Assembly (NCBI GenBank): GCA_017450125.1
Contig: JAFSWZ010000027.1
Span: 1 to 64,000, forward strand
Direction: 5' to 3'
DNA: 64,000 nt
Source of the DNA: Synergistaceae bacterium
GTDB lineage: Bacteria > Synergistota > Synergistia > Synergistales > Aminobacteriaceae
The notes beneath the pieces are model-generated. The model was not told where the DNA came from, ran no database searches, and was given only the letters and a program-made list of their open reading frames with translations. Below are positions 45,318 through 54,180 of the stretch, piece by piece (positions within the stretch are counted from its first letter, which is position 1; the number at the start of each line of letters is the position of its first letter). The translations under genes and the position numbers were made by a program.

Positions 45318-45932
45318 ATGATTGCTATTGTTGATTACGGAGTGGGAAATCTCTTCTCGCTCGCAAGTTCTTTTGCGGCTATCGGGAGAGACGTTAAGGT
45401 TACCTCTGACCCCGAAGATCTCAAGCGTGCCGAGCGCATAATTCTTCCCGGTGTAGGGGCATTCGGTGATGCCGCGCGCAAACTCTTCACCTCCGGCCTA
45501 GCTGAACCTCTCATCGCTGAGGCAGGGCACGGCAAGCCCGTTCTTGGCATCTGTCTGGGGATGCAGCTGCTCTTCACGAAAAGCTACGAGTTCGGCGAGC
45601 ACGATGGTCTTGGCCTGATACCCGGCGACGTACAACCTATAAGCACAGTAATTCCCTCAGGCCTGAAGATTCCGCAGATGGGCTGGAACAGTCTCCGCTT
45701 CACCAACCCTTCAGGCATATTCTCGCGCTCGCATGAAGGCGATTATGTCTACTTCGTGCACTCGTACTCTGCTTTTTGCGACGGCGAATACATTACCGCA
45801 ACGACAAACTACGGCGCAGACCTCACGGCGGCTGTCCAGAAGGGCAACGTCTACGGCGTGCAGTTCCACCCTGAGAAGAGCGGCAACGTCGGGCTAGAGA
45901 TGCTCCGTGCATTCTGCGAGGTCAAGGCATGA
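45318..45932 (+). CDS. hisH: Imidazole glycerol phosphate synthase subunit HisH
   Basis: Glutaminase subunit that feeds ammonia to HisF. The ATG at 45318 follows AAAGGAT by 7 bases (an upstream TTG is less likely). Catalytic Cys79 sits in GICLGMQLLF, and the His/Glu pair is in VQFHPEKSG. It has 204 residues. It opens the his-cbi gene run; stop and hisA start overlap as ATGA. Confidence 0.96.
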   Translation: MIAIVDYGVGNLFSLASSFAAIGRDVKVTSDPEDLKRAERIILPGVGAFGDAARKLFTSGLAEPLIAEAGHGKPVLGICLGMQLLFTKSYEFGEHDGLGLIPGDVQPISTVIPSGLKIPQMGWNSLRFTNPSGIFSRSHEGDYVYFVHSYSAFCDGEYITATTNYGADLTAAVQKGNVYGVQFHPEKSGNVGLEMLRAFCEVKA

Positions 45933-46654
45933 TTATCCTTCCGGCAATAGACCTGTTCGGCGGGCAGGCAGTCAGGCTACTCAAAGGCGATTACGCGAAG
46001 ATGACCGTCTACGACCCCGAGCCGGTGAACACTGCGCTGAAGTTCCGTGCTGAGGGTGCGGAGTGGATACACGTTGTTGACCTTGAGGGCGCGAAGTCAG
46101 GCGAACCAGCGAACCTCGACGCATTGATGAGCATTCGCCGGGCCTGCGGGCTGAAGTGCGAGGTCGGCGGAGGCATCAGAGACATGCGCACGATTGAACG
46201 CTACGTGTCCGCTGGTGTCGAGCGCGTGATTCTCGGGACTTCTGCGGCGACGAAAGAAGGTTTCGCGGCGGAAGCTGTGAGGGAGTTCGGGAGCGAACGT
46301 GTCGCTGTCGGTGTCGACATCCGGGACGGCAAAGTAGCAGTGAAGGGCTGGCAGGAGAGTTCCGGGCTTGAGGCGTTTGCGTTCTGCCGGAACATGGAGG
46401 CCGCAGGAGTGAAGTACATAATCTGCACGGATATTTCTCGCGACGGCGCAATGAACGGCACGAACAGGGAGCTTTACGCGTCCATGAGCAAAACTCTCGG
46501 CGTGAACATCATAGCTTCCGGCGGGGTAAGTTCGCTCGAGGACGTTAAGGCACTTGCCGGTCTTGGCCTGTACGGGGCGATTATCGGGAAAGCATATTAT
46601 ACCGGCGCGGTGAAAATCTCTGAGGCAATAGAAGCAGGAAGGGTGAAGCAATGA
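45929..46654 (+). CDS. hisA: ProFAR isomerase HisA
   Basis: (Beta/alpha)8-barrel enzyme isomerising ProFAR to PRFAR. Asp8 in LPAIDLFGGQAVRL and the second catalytic Asp in YIICTDISRDGAMNG are in place; phosphate-binding GGGIRD and ASGGVSS are visible. At 241 residues it is of standard length. Overlaps hisH and hisF by 4 bases each. Confidence 0.96.
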   Translation: MIILPAIDLFGGQAVRLLKGDYAKMTVYDPEPVNTALKFRAEGAEWIHVVDLEGAKSGEPANLDALMSIRRACGLKCEVGGGIRDMRTIERYVSAGVERVILGTSAATKEGFAAEAVREFGSERVAVGVDIRDGKVAVKGWQESSGLEAFAFCRNMEAAGVKYIICTDISRDGAMNGTNRELYASMSKTLGVNIIASGGVSSLEDVKALAGLGLYGAIIGKAYYTGAVKISEAIEAGRVKQ

Positions 46655-47409
46655 TTACGAAGCGTATAATCCCGTGCCTTGACGTAAGGGACGGCAGAGT
46701 CGTGAAGGGCGTGAACTTTCAGGGTCTGAACGACGTAAATTCTCCTGTGGAGCTGGCGAAGTTCTACAGCAGCTGCGGGGCTGACGAGCTGGTGTTCTAC
46801 GACATCACGGCTTCGTCGGACGGCCGCAAAATATTCACGGACATTCTGCGTGAGACGGCGCGCAACGTGTTCATTCCCCTGACTGTCGGCGGAGGAATCT
46901 CCAGCGTCGCGGACTTCGAGCGCGTACTGTCCTGCGGTGCGGACAAAGTCAGCGTCAACACCGGCGCAATCCGCAACCCGTCGCTTATCCCTGAGGCAGC
47001 GAGGCTCTACGGTTCGCAGTGCGTGGTGATTTCTGCGGACGTGAAGAGAGTAGACGGAGCGTTTCACGTTTTTGCGCGCGGAGGCAGGGACGACACAGGC
47101 ATAGAGGCTGTAGGATGGATCAAGCGTTGTGTTGAGGCAGGAGCAGGCGAAGTCGTGCTGAACTCGATAGACACTGACGGCGTGAAGGGAGGCTTTGACC
47201 TCGAGATGCTGCGGGCGGTGTGCGATGTCGTGAGCGTTCCCGTGATAGCGTCTGGCGGGGCAGGGAGTATTCAGGACTTCATCACGCTGTTCGAGGCTGT
47301 CCCGAAAGTTGATGCGGGGCTTGCGGCCTCAATCTTCCACTTCGGCGAGGTCGCCATCTCTGACCTCAAAGCCGAAATGCACAAGCACAACATTCCCGTG
47401 AGGCTGTAA
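46651..47409 (+). CDS. hisF: Imidazole glycerol phosphate synthase subunit HisF
   Basis: Cyclase subunit forming IGP and AICAR from PRFAR and ammonia. The N-terminal [41 protein letters not shown] and IASGGAGS are all conserved, including the two catalytic Asp residues. It is 252 residues, and works as a HisHF complex with the product of 45318. Confidence 0.97.
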   Translation: MITKRIIPCLDVRDGRVVKGVNFQGLNDVNSPVELAKFYSSCGADELVFYDITASSDGRKIFTDILRETARNVFIPLTVGGGISSVADFERVLSCGADKVSVNTGAIRNPSLIPEAARLYGSQCVVISADVKRVDGAFHVFARGGRDDTGIEAVGWIKRCVEAGAGEVVLNSIDTDGVKGGFDLEMLRAVCDVVSVPVIASGGAGSIQDFITLFEAVPKVDAGLAASIFHFGEVAISDLKAEMHKHNIPVRL

Positions 47410-47411
47410 AC

Positions 47412-48065
47412 ATGATTAGCATTGATGACGTAAAGTTCGACGACAAGGGACTAGTTCCGGCTGTCGTTGTGGATGATGAGTCGGGAGATGTCCTGATGGT
47501 TGCGTGGATGAACCGCGAGAGCCTCAGCCTCTCCGTAGAGAAACGCTTAGCGTGTTTCTGGAGTCGTTCGCGGCAGGAACTGTGGACGAAGGGCGAGACC
47601 AGCGGAAACTACCTGCACATCAAGGAGATTGTTGCTGACTGCGACAGAGATACCCTGCTGGTGTACGTTCACCCGGACGGCCCGGCGTGCCATCTCGGCA
47701 ACACTTCATGCTTCGTTGATGACCTGCTCGAACGCGAGGGCACGAAGCACGAGAGGTTCACTCTTTGCGGGCTTATGGAGCTCATCAAGGGCAGGAAGTC
47801 AGAACCAGTAGAGGGCTCGTACACGTCTTACCTGTTCGCGAAGGGGCTCGACAAGATTCTGAAGAAGGTCGGCGAGGAGAGCACAGAGGTAGTTATTGCG
47901 GCCAAGAACGACAAGAAGGAGGCAGTGTACGAGATTTCTGACCTCGTCTATCACCTGATGGTTCTCATGGCAGAAATGGATATCGACATCAAGGATATTA
48001 TCCTAGAGCTTGCTTCACGGCACGTAATCGACAAGAAGATTAAGCAGGAGCGAATGACATCGTGA
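47412..48065 (+). CDS. hisIE: Bifunctional phosphoribosyl-AMP cyclohydrolase / PR-ATP pyrophosphatase HisIE
   Basis: Residues 1-110 are the HisI cyclohydrolase ([39 protein letters not shown] and a zinc-site Cys in HLGNTSCF). Residues from about 125 are the HisE pyrophosphatase ([31 protein letters not shown]). The fusion is common. It is in reverse order of reaction but the usual gene order. A GTGA overlap joins it to the next gene. Confidence 0.95.
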   Translation: MISIDDVKFDDKGLVPAVVVDDESGDVLMVAWMNRESLSLSVEKRLACFWSRSRQELWTKGETSGNYLHIKEIVADCDRDTLLVYVHPDGPACHLGNTSCFVDDLLEREGTKHERFTLCGLMELIKGRKSEPVEGSYTSYLFAKGLDKILKKVGEESTEVVIAAKNDKKEAVYEISDLVYHLMVLMAEMDIDIKDIILELASRHVIDKKIKQERMTS

Positions 48066-48838
48066 TACTCTCAGACTTCCACGTGCACACGACTTTCTGC
48101 GACGGCAGGGACAGCCCGGAAGACATCGTGCAGGAAGCAATAAGGCGGGGCATGAAGAAGCTGGGTTTCTCCGGGCACTCTTACACGCCGTTTGACGAAG
48201 AACCGTGCATGTCCCCCGAAGGAACGCAGGCCTACATAGAGGAGATTCGCCGTCTCAAGGACAAGTACAGCGGGCAGATAGAGATTCTCTGCGGGACTGA
48301 GTGCGACTACTACTCGGAGATTGACGCGGAGAGATACGACTATGTCATAGGCTCGGTGCATTACGTGTTCTTGAACGGTAGGTATTTTTGTGTCGAGCAC
48401 ACACCTGAACTCATGGAGGCTTTTATTCATGAATGCCATGATGACCCTTACGAGGCGGCGGAAAAGTACTTTGCCCTTGTTGCTGATGTTGTGCGCAGGA
48501 CAAACGCCAGCATAATCGGACACTTCGACGTTCTCGCGAAGCTCAACGCCGGAAGCAGGTTCTTCGACGAGAACAACCCGCGCTACGTTGATGCCGCTCT
48601 CTCCGCCGCTGATGCCCTCCTCAAGACAGGCCGTCCGTTCGAGATTAACACTGGTGCTGTGTCAAAAGGTTACCGTGATTTCCCCTACCCCTCATTACGA
48701 ATCCTGAAGTACATTGCAGAACACGGAGGCAGTGTGATTCTCTCCAGCGACTCGCACAGAAAAGAAACCCTGATGTACGGCTTCCAGAAGTACGAGGAAC
48801 TTGCGCGGTCTCTTGGCCTGAAAGTGTGTGAGCTGTGA
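48062..48838 (+). CDS. hisK: Histidinol-phosphatase, PHP family
   Basis: Metal-dependent phosphatase removing phosphate from L-histidinol phosphate. PHP-domain metal ligands are visible: [11 protein letters not shown] at the N-terminus, FSGHS, GTECDY, IGSVHYV, and a C-terminal [10 protein letters not shown]. Starts at GTG overlapping hisIE. The his context supports the HisK/HisJ role over other PHP hydrolases. hisG, hisD, hisB and hisC are not in the window. Confidence 0.88.
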   Translation: MILSDFHVHTTFCDGRDSPEDIVQEAIRRGMKKLGFSGHSYTPFDEEPCMSPEGTQAYIEEIRRLKDKYSGQIEILCGTECDYYSEIDAERYDYVIGSVHYVFLNGRYFCVEHTPELMEAFIHECHDDPYEAAEKYFALVADVVRRTNASIIGHFDVLAKLNAGSRFFDENNPRYVDAALSAADALLKTGRPFEINTGAVSKGYRDFPYPSLRILKYIAEHGGSVILSSDSHRKETLMYGFQKYEELARSLGLKVCEL

Positions 48839-49563
48839 TTTACTTCGTCGGTGCAGGGCCGGGAGCTGCTGACTTAATCACGGTGCGAGGTGCTGAACTT
48901 CTCAGTAAGGCGGGCGTGATCGTGTATGCCGGTTCGCTGGTGAACCCTGAGCTGGTCAGCACGTATGCTCCGCCTTCATGCGAACTTCACGACAGCGCGT
49001 CAATGACCCTCAGCGAGATTGTTGCTGTGCTTGCCGACGGCCACAGGCGCAACATCCTGACTGTTCGGCTTCACTCTGGAGACCCTGCTCTGTACGGAGC
49101 AGTACGCGAGCAGTTCGAGGCCTTGCGGGAGAGGGAAATACCTTTCGAGGTTGTGCCGGGAGTGAGCTCGCTCTTTGCGGCTTCGGCGGCTCTGAAGACC
49201 GAGTACATGATACCCGGCCAAGTCCAGACGCTGATAGTCTCGCGCGTTGAGGGACGTACGGCGGCGGGTGATTCTGCGTCGATAGCTCTGTTCCTCTCCG
49301 CCGGAATGACGGAGAAAGCGTGTCAGGAACTTATTGAGCGTGGTTACAGCCCGAAGACTCCTGCGGCTGTGGTGTACCGTGCGTCTTGGCCGGACGAGAG
49401 AATCATTCGCGGAACGCTGGCAACCCTCCCAGAGCTCGCGGAGGGCATCACCAAAAGCGCAATAATCCTCGCCGGTGATTTCCTGAATGACGGCATACAT
49501 TCTGCTTCACGTCTCTACGACGAAACTTTCAGCCATGAATACAGAGATAGCCGCCTTCACTGA
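48835..49563 (+). CDS. cbiF: Cobalt-precorrin-4 C11-methyltransferase CbiF
   Basis: SAM-dependent methyltransferase of corrin-ring synthesis (CbiF/CobM). Characteristic segments: FVGAGPGAADLITVRGAELL, VYAGSLVNPELVS, RLHSGDPALYGA, PGVSSLFAASAAL, and YRASWPDE. A GTG start overlaps the hisK stop, so the cobalamin genes are translationally linked to the histidine genes. About 242 residues. Confidence 0.94.
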   Translation: MIYFVGAGPGAADLITVRGAELLSKAGVIVYAGSLVNPELVSTYAPPSCELHDSASMTLSEIVAVLADGHRRNILTVRLHSGDPALYGAVREQFEALREREIPFEVVPGVSSLFAASAALKTEYMIPGQVQTLIVSRVEGRTAAGDSASIALFLSAGMTEKACQELIERGYSPKTPAAVVYRASWPDERIIRGTLATLPELAEGITKSAIILAGDFLNDGIHSASRLYDETFSHEYRDSRLH

Positions 49564-50491
49564 ACGAGGCATAACGCTAGCATTACGGCTCGCTGAGTTT
49601 CTCGGAGGCAGGGTGAACGTGCCCGAGAGATTTGCGCGCGAAGGTGTCAGAGTGATTGACGGGACGCTGAGCGAATGGGCGGGCAGCATCTTTTACAACA
49701 CTTCCGCATTAATCTTCGTGGGAGCTTGCGGGATTGCCGTCAGAGCCATTGCCCCGCACGTGAGGGACAAACTCTCTGACCCGGCGGTGGTCGTAGTTGA
49801 TGAGGCAGGAAAGTTCGTGATACCTGTTTTGTCGGGACACGTCGGCGGAGCTAACGAACTCGCGCGGAAGGTTGCGGGCTTCCTTGACGCTCAGGCAGTA
49901 ATCACTACGGCAACTGACATCAACAATCTTCCTGCAGTTGATGAATGGGCAGTGAAGAATGATTATGTTATCGAGAACCCTGAAGCAGTGAAGAAGGTAT
50001 CCGGCGCGCTCCTTGATGGACAGAGCGTCGGCGTGGCTGTAACGTGCGATGATGTACCCGCTCCGTTCCCGGTAACTTTGTGGCTCAGGCCGAAAGTTCT
50101 TGTGCTCGGTGCAGGCTGCAACAAAGGAACAGACGTATTGGAGTTCGAGCGTTGCGCTGAGGAGTTTTTGCGCGGAGCAGGAGTGTCGGTGTTAAGCCTG
50201 AAGGCATTAGCGTCAATTGACCTCAAGAAGGATGAACCGGCAATGATTGCGTTTGCCGAGAGACACGGCGTGCCGTTCCTGACGTTCGGTGCGGAGGAGC
50301 TTCAGGCACTGGAAGGGAGCTTCACGGTCTCAGAGAGAGTGAGGCACTTCACGGGGACGGACAACGTCTGCGAACGCGCGGCGGTTCTGGCGGCGGGTGA
50401 AGGGGCTGCGCTGCTGCGTAGCAAATGCGTTTACGGCGGGATTACGTTTGCGCTGTCGAGAGGAGGCGTTGACGGTGCTGTTTCTTCCTGA
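49535..50491 (+). CDS. cbiG: Cobalt-precorrin-5A hydrolase CbiG
   Basis: Opens the delta-lactone and releases acetaldehyde during ring contraction, a step specific to the anaerobic pathway. The start at 49535 gives the family N-terminus IAAFTERGITLALRLAEFL; an upstream start at 49487 overlaps cbiF by more. CbiG motifs: FVGACGIAVRAIAPHV, VIPVLSGHVGGANELA, TTATDINNLPAVDEWA and GAGCNKGTD. It overlaps cbiF by 29 bases. Confidence 0.93.
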   Translation: MNTEIAAFTERGITLALRLAEFLGGRVNVPERFAREGVRVIDGTLSEWAGSIFYNTSALIFVGACGIAVRAIAPHVRDKLSDPAVVVVDEAGKFVIPVLSGHVGGANELARKVAGFLDAQAVITTATDINNLPAVDEWAVKNDYVIENPEAVKKVSGALLDGQSVGVAVTCDDVPAPFPVTLWLRPKVLVLGAGCNKGTDVLEFERCAEEFLRGAGVSVLSLKALASIDLKKDEPAMIAFAERHGVPFLTFGAEELQALEGSFTVSERVRHFTGTDNVCERAAVLAAGEGAALLRSKCVYGGITFALSRGGVDGAVSS

Positions 50492-51080
50492 GGAGATAGA
50501 GCGTGAGAGCATGCGCATAATTCAGGAGGCAATCGGCGAATATTCCGGCCCAGCCGAAAACCTCCCCGTCATAAGGCGGGTAATTCACGCAACGGCAGAC
50601 TTCGACTTTCTGCAGACGCTGTACTTCTCCGAGAACGTCGTCTCTCTCGCACGCAAATCCCTGAAGTCCGGCACTCCCATAATAACGGACACCAACATGC
50701 TTGCGTCCGGCATCTCGAGAAAGCTCGGCACAAAGATTGTCTGCTACATCTCGGAAGCCTCTACGCGCCAAGAAGCCCTCTCCCGCCGTATCACCCGCGC
50801 TATCGTGAACATTGAACGTGCAGTCAGCGAGTACCCTCAGGCGATATACGCGCTCGGCAACGCTCCCACAGGGTTAATCCGTCTGTGCGAGCTCGTACGC
50901 GAAGGCAGGGCTTCTCCTGCTCTGGTTGTGGGTGTTCCCGTCGGGTTCGTGAACGTCATCGAGGCCAAGAACATGCTCGCGTCCCTCACTGATACCCCGC
51001 GCATCATCGCTCGGGGCAGGAAGGGAGGAACAACCGTCGCGTGTGCAATCCTCAACGCACTGATCTACGGACTGGAATAA
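50475..51080 (+). CDS. cbiC: Cobalt-precorrin-8 methylmutase CbiC
   Basis: Moves the C11 methyl to C12, giving cobyrinate. The GTG at 50475 is chosen because it lies 8 bases after AGGAGG; a TTG at 50469 is too close. Motifs: VIRRVIHATADFDF with the catalytic His, ITDTNMLASGI, ALGNAPTGLIRL and VGVPVGFVNV. 201 residues, normal for the family. Overlaps cbiG by 17 bases and cbiD by 40. Confidence 0.94.
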   Translation: MLFLPEEIERESMRIIQEAIGEYSGPAENLPVIRRVIHATADFDFLQTLYFSENVVSLARKSLKSGTPIITDTNMLASGISRKLGTKIVCYISEASTRQEALSRRITRAIVNIERAVSEYPQAIYALGNAPTGLIRLCELVREGRASPALVVGVPVGFVNVIEAKNMLASLTDTPRIIARGRKGGTTVACAILNALIYGLE

Positions 51081-52093
51081 CCACAGGGACTTGTGCCGCA
51101 GGAGCTGCGAAGGCCTGTGCTCTCTTCCTGGCAGGACTCGGTGAGCCCGAAACCGTGCGGGTCAGCAATCCTAACGGTCATGTGTTCACGCTGAGGACTT
51201 TCCGCGAGGGCGAGTGCTTCGGTGTCGTGAAGTACTCCGGCTCGGACAAGGGAGATGTTACCGACGGCGTGAGAGTTCTTGTGTGCGTAGAACGTTCAGG
51301 CGGAGAGGGGGGAATAGAGTTCGCGGCTGGCGAGGGCGTTGGAACTGTAACTCTTCCCGGCCTGAAAGTGAACGTCGGCGAACCGGCAATCAACCCCGTT
51401 CCCCGCGAGATGATTGCGTGTGCTGTACGCGAGGTGCTTCCTGCTCTTGCTTTGCGTGTAACCGTCTCTATTCCCGGCGGCCAAGATCTCGCACGACGTA
51501 CCTTCAACCCGCGACTCGGCATCGTCGGGGGATTGTCCGTTCTTGGGACTACCGGCATCGTCAAGCCCATGAACGAACGCGCCTTACTGGACTCCCTGAC
51601 GCTCGAACTGGAGATGATTCATGCTCTGGGCTTCGCGGAGGTGTACATAGTCTTTGCAGGGACAGGCGAGAAGTTCACGCGCAGACTCTTCAATGTTCAG
51701 GGCAGGAACATCATACAGTGCGCAAACTACCTAGGCTACGTACTCGACGAATGCGTAAGGCTGGGCTTCACGCGCGCGACTTTGTGCGGGCACACAGGCA
51801 AACTCCTGAAAGTTGCGGCGGGGAGCTTCAACACACACAGCAAAGTTTCGGGCGGAGGCATCGAGGCACTCTGCACACAGCTGGCAGTTCTCGGTGCATC
51901 TCGCGAACTCGTCGAAAGGGTCTATCACGCCAACACAACACGTGAAGCCGTTGACATTGTCAGGGCTGAAAATTTCCCCGAAGTGTGGAACGTTCTAGCG
52001 CGCATCGCTTCGGCCAAGTGCACGGAGAGAGCAGGTTTCCCCGTGAGAACAGTGTTCATCGACGGAGAAGGGCAGGTGCTGGGCAGTGCGTGA
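51041..52093 (+). CDS. cbiD: Cobalt-precorrin-5B C1-methyltransferase CbiD
   Basis: C1-methyltransferase of the anaerobic pathway. The N-terminal LRTGITTGTCAAGAAKACAL is the CbiD signature and needs the GTG at 51041, which overlaps cbiC by 40 bases. Other conserved parts are IPGGQDLARRTFNPRLGIVG, LGTTGIVKPM and CGHTGKLLKVAAGSFNTHS. 350 residues. Confidence 0.94.
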   Translation: MCNPQRTDLRTGITTGTCAAGAAKACALFLAGLGEPETVRVSNPNGHVFTLRTFREGECFGVVKYSGSDKGDVTDGVRVLVCVERSGGEGGIEFAAGEGVGTVTLPGLKVNVGEPAINPVPREMIACAVREVLPALALRVTVSIPGGQDLARRTFNPRLGIVGGLSVLGTTGIVKPMNERALLDSLTLELEMIHALGFAEVYIVFAGTGEKFTRRLFNVQGRNIIQCANYLGYVLDECVRLGFTRATLCGHTGKLLKVAAGSFNTHSKVSGGGIEALCTQLAVLGASRELVERVYHANTTREAVDIVRAENFPEVWNVLARIASAKCTERAGFPVRTVFIDGEGQVLGSA

Positions 52094-53261
52094 AATCATC
52101 GTCGCCGGAGCAGGAACAGGAACATTAACCCCCGACGTACAGGACGTGCTTTCGACGGCCGATGCTGTGTGCGCGTCAGAGAGGTTTGCGGCTCTCGTTC
52201 CTCCTGTTAAGAAGTTTATCCCTCTCAAAAAGTTTGCTGATGCGTTCAGTGAGATAGAGAAAGAGGCGGGACGTGTGGTCATCCTCGTGTCTGGCGACCC
52301 GGGACTGTTCAGCCTGCTTCCGCTGGTGAAGCGGCGTTTCGGCAACGTTACTGTTCTGCCGGGAATAAGCTCAATGCAGGTTCTGTGTGCTCATGCCGGA
52401 GAGGCCTGGAGCGACGCAGTCATCCTCTCAGCTCACGGCCGGCCTCTCAACTGCGGAACTTTCCTCAACACCGTAGAACGCAGTCGGCTCGTGGTTCTCT
52501 TCTGCGACGGCGAAAACTCCCCCAGCAAGGTCTGCGGTGCTCTCCGTGCCGTTGATGGCGTTGATGTCCTCATCGGCGAACGTCTCGGCTGTGATGATGA
52601 GGCTGTCTTTTCGGGCAAACCCCGCGACTTCGTGAAGCATTGCGCGCCTGACCTCTCGCTGATGCTCATACGCAACCCTTCGCCCTTCGTGCTGGAGAAC
52701 ATTCACCCGCGAGACGCTGAGTTCCTGCGTTCGGACGGTGTGGTGATGACGCAGGAAGCAGTGAGGAGCGTGATACTTGGCCGCCTCAACCTCAAGCCTG
52801 ATGCAGTTTTCTGGGACATCGGGGCAGGAACAGGCAGCATCAGTGTGTGTGTAGGGCTGGAATGTTCGCAGAGTGAGATTCACGCCGTCGAGTGCAAGCC
52901 TGAAGCCGCAAGGTTAATCGCACAGAATGCCGCGAAATTCCGTCTCCACAACATAATTATTCACGAAGGAAGAGCTCTCGAGGTTGTCGGAGGGCTTCCG
53001 TCTCCTTCTCACGTGTTCATCGGCGGTAGCGGCGGAGAGCTGCCCGGAATACTTCAGCATGTCTCACAGCTTCACGCGCGCGTCGTAGTGGCCTGCGTAA
53101 CCCTCGAGACGCTAACCACAGCCCACAGCATCATGAAGACTTGGCCGGACTTCGAGGCACTGCAGGTCGCCGTCTCCGCCTCAAAGCCGCTCACAAATGC
53201 GTCTACGCTCATGCATCCTCACAGCCCCGTAACGATTCTATCTGCCTCCTTTGCGCTATAA
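52086..53261 (+). CDS. cbiET: CbiE-CbiT fusion, cobalt-precorrin-6B/7 methyltransferase
   Basis: Residues 1-200 are the CbiE methyltransferase (IIVAGAGTGTLTP, LVSGDPGLFSLL, LPGISSMQ, LSAHGRP). Residues 205-391 are the CbiT methyltransferase/decarboxylase (VMTQEAVRSVILGRL, FWDIGAGTGSISV, FIGGSGGE). The arrangement equals CobL of the aerobic pathway, but cbiD and cbiG place it in the anaerobic one. A GTG start overlaps cbiD. It is the last gene of the run. Confidence 0.94.
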   Translation: MREIIVAGAGTGTLTPDVQDVLSTADAVCASERFAALVPPVKKFIPLKKFADAFSEIEKEAGRVVILVSGDPGLFSLLPLVKRRFGNVTVLPGISSMQVLCAHAGEAWSDAVILSAHGRPLNCGTFLNTVERSRLVVLFCDGENSPSKVCGALRAVDGVDVLIGERLGCDDEAVFSGKPRDFVKHCAPDLSLMLIRNPSPFVLENIHPRDAEFLRSDGVVMTQEAVRSVILGRLNLKPDAVFWDIGAGTGSISVCVGLECSQSEIHAVECKPEAARLIAQNAAKFRLHNIIIHEGRALEVVGGLPSPSHVFIGGSGGELPGILQHVSQLHARVVVACVTLETLTTAHSIMKTWPDFEALQVAVSASKPLTNASTLMHPHSPVTILSASFAL

Positions 53262-53297
53262 TATCCCCCGAAATTTTTTTGACGGAGGATTATTGTC

Positions 53298-54098
53298 ATG
53301 AAGAAACTTGCAGTTATTCTCATGCTGTTATCACTGACAGCGGGCGTATGTTTTGCTGAGGGACTGGGCATCTCCAAGCCCGAAGAGTTCGTGAACTACA
53401 AGATAGGCACGCAGCGCGGAACGATCGCCGAAGGCATCGCCAAGAACATGCTGGGCGACAAGGCGAAGGCTCAGCTCACGACCTACGAGAAGGCTACGGA
53501 CGTGATTCAGGCTCTCAAGGTCGGGAAGATTCAGGGTGCAATCATGGACGAGGCACCTGCCAAGCAGTTCGTGAAGAATGACCCGGAGACCCTCACGATT
53601 CTTCCTGAGGCACTGACTGTCGAGCAGTACGCGATAGGCTTCAAGCAGGGCAACGCGGAGCTTCGCGAGGCAGTGAACAAGGCACTTGCGGAGATAAAGG
53701 CTGACGGTTCGCTGGAGGCGATAATGCTGAAGTACAAGGAAGACCCCACAGCGGCCAAGCCTGAGGATATTGACCTTCACAAGGGAGCAGAGGGCGGAAA
53801 GCTGTATCTTGGGACAGAGTCGGGCTTCCCTCCCTATGACATCAAGGTAGGCGACGGTTACACGGGAATCGACATCGAGATGTGCGCGCTGATTGCCGGC
53901 AAGCTCAACAAGGAGCTGGTGATTATCGCTTACCCGTTCGACTCGCTGTTCATGGCGGTGAACTCCGGCAAGGTCGACATGATTTGCGCGGGCATCACGG
54001 TCAACGAGGAGCGCAAACTCTTCACGGACTTTTCTGACCCGTACGAGGACGCGAAACAGGTTGCGGTTGTCTTGACGCAAGACTACAAGGCAGAGTAA
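53298..54098 (+). CDS. Amino-acid-type solute-binding protein with its two halves in reversed order
   Basis: A signal peptide (VCFA-EG) precedes 246 mature residues. Residues 30-146 (KIGTQRGTIAEGI, VGKIQGAIMDEA, YAIGFKQGNAELREAVNKAL) match the second half of family-3 solute-binding proteins. Residues 163-260 (LYLGTESGFPPYDI, GYTGIDIEMCALIAGKL, SGKVDMICAGITVNEER, FSDPY) match the first half. Asp84 and Arg239 correspond to the residues that hold the amino and carboxyl groups of amino acids. No permease or ATPase gene is adjacent. ATG follows GGAGG by 9 bases; a TATAAT at 53257 may be its promoter. Confidence 0.8.
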   Translation: MKKLAVILMLLSLTAGVCFAEGLGISKPEEFVNYKIGTQRGTIAEGIAKNMLGDKAKAQLTTYEKATDVIQALKVGKIQGAIMDEAPAKQFVKNDPETLTILPEALTVEQYAIGFKQGNAELREAVNKALAEIKADGSLEAIMLKYKEDPTAAKPEDIDLHKGAEGGKLYLGTESGFPPYDIKVGDGYTGIDIEMCALIAGKLNKELVIIAYPFDSLFMAVNSGKVDMICAGITVNEERKLFTDFSDPYEDAKQVAVVLTQDYKAE

Positions 54099-54115
54099 GA
54101 GTGTGAATCACTCAT

Positions 54116-54146
54116 CCCCTCAGCTTTCGGGCTGGGGGGAATTTTT
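54116..54146 (+). terminator. Intrinsic terminator after the solute-binding protein
   Basis: Stem CCCCTCAGC / GCTGGGGGG, 6-base loop, then AATTTTT. The stem is nearly the same as that of the metNIQ terminator. Confidence 0.85.
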
Positions 54147-54180
54147 GTGTGGTATAGTTAGGGCGAAGGAGGACTGATTC

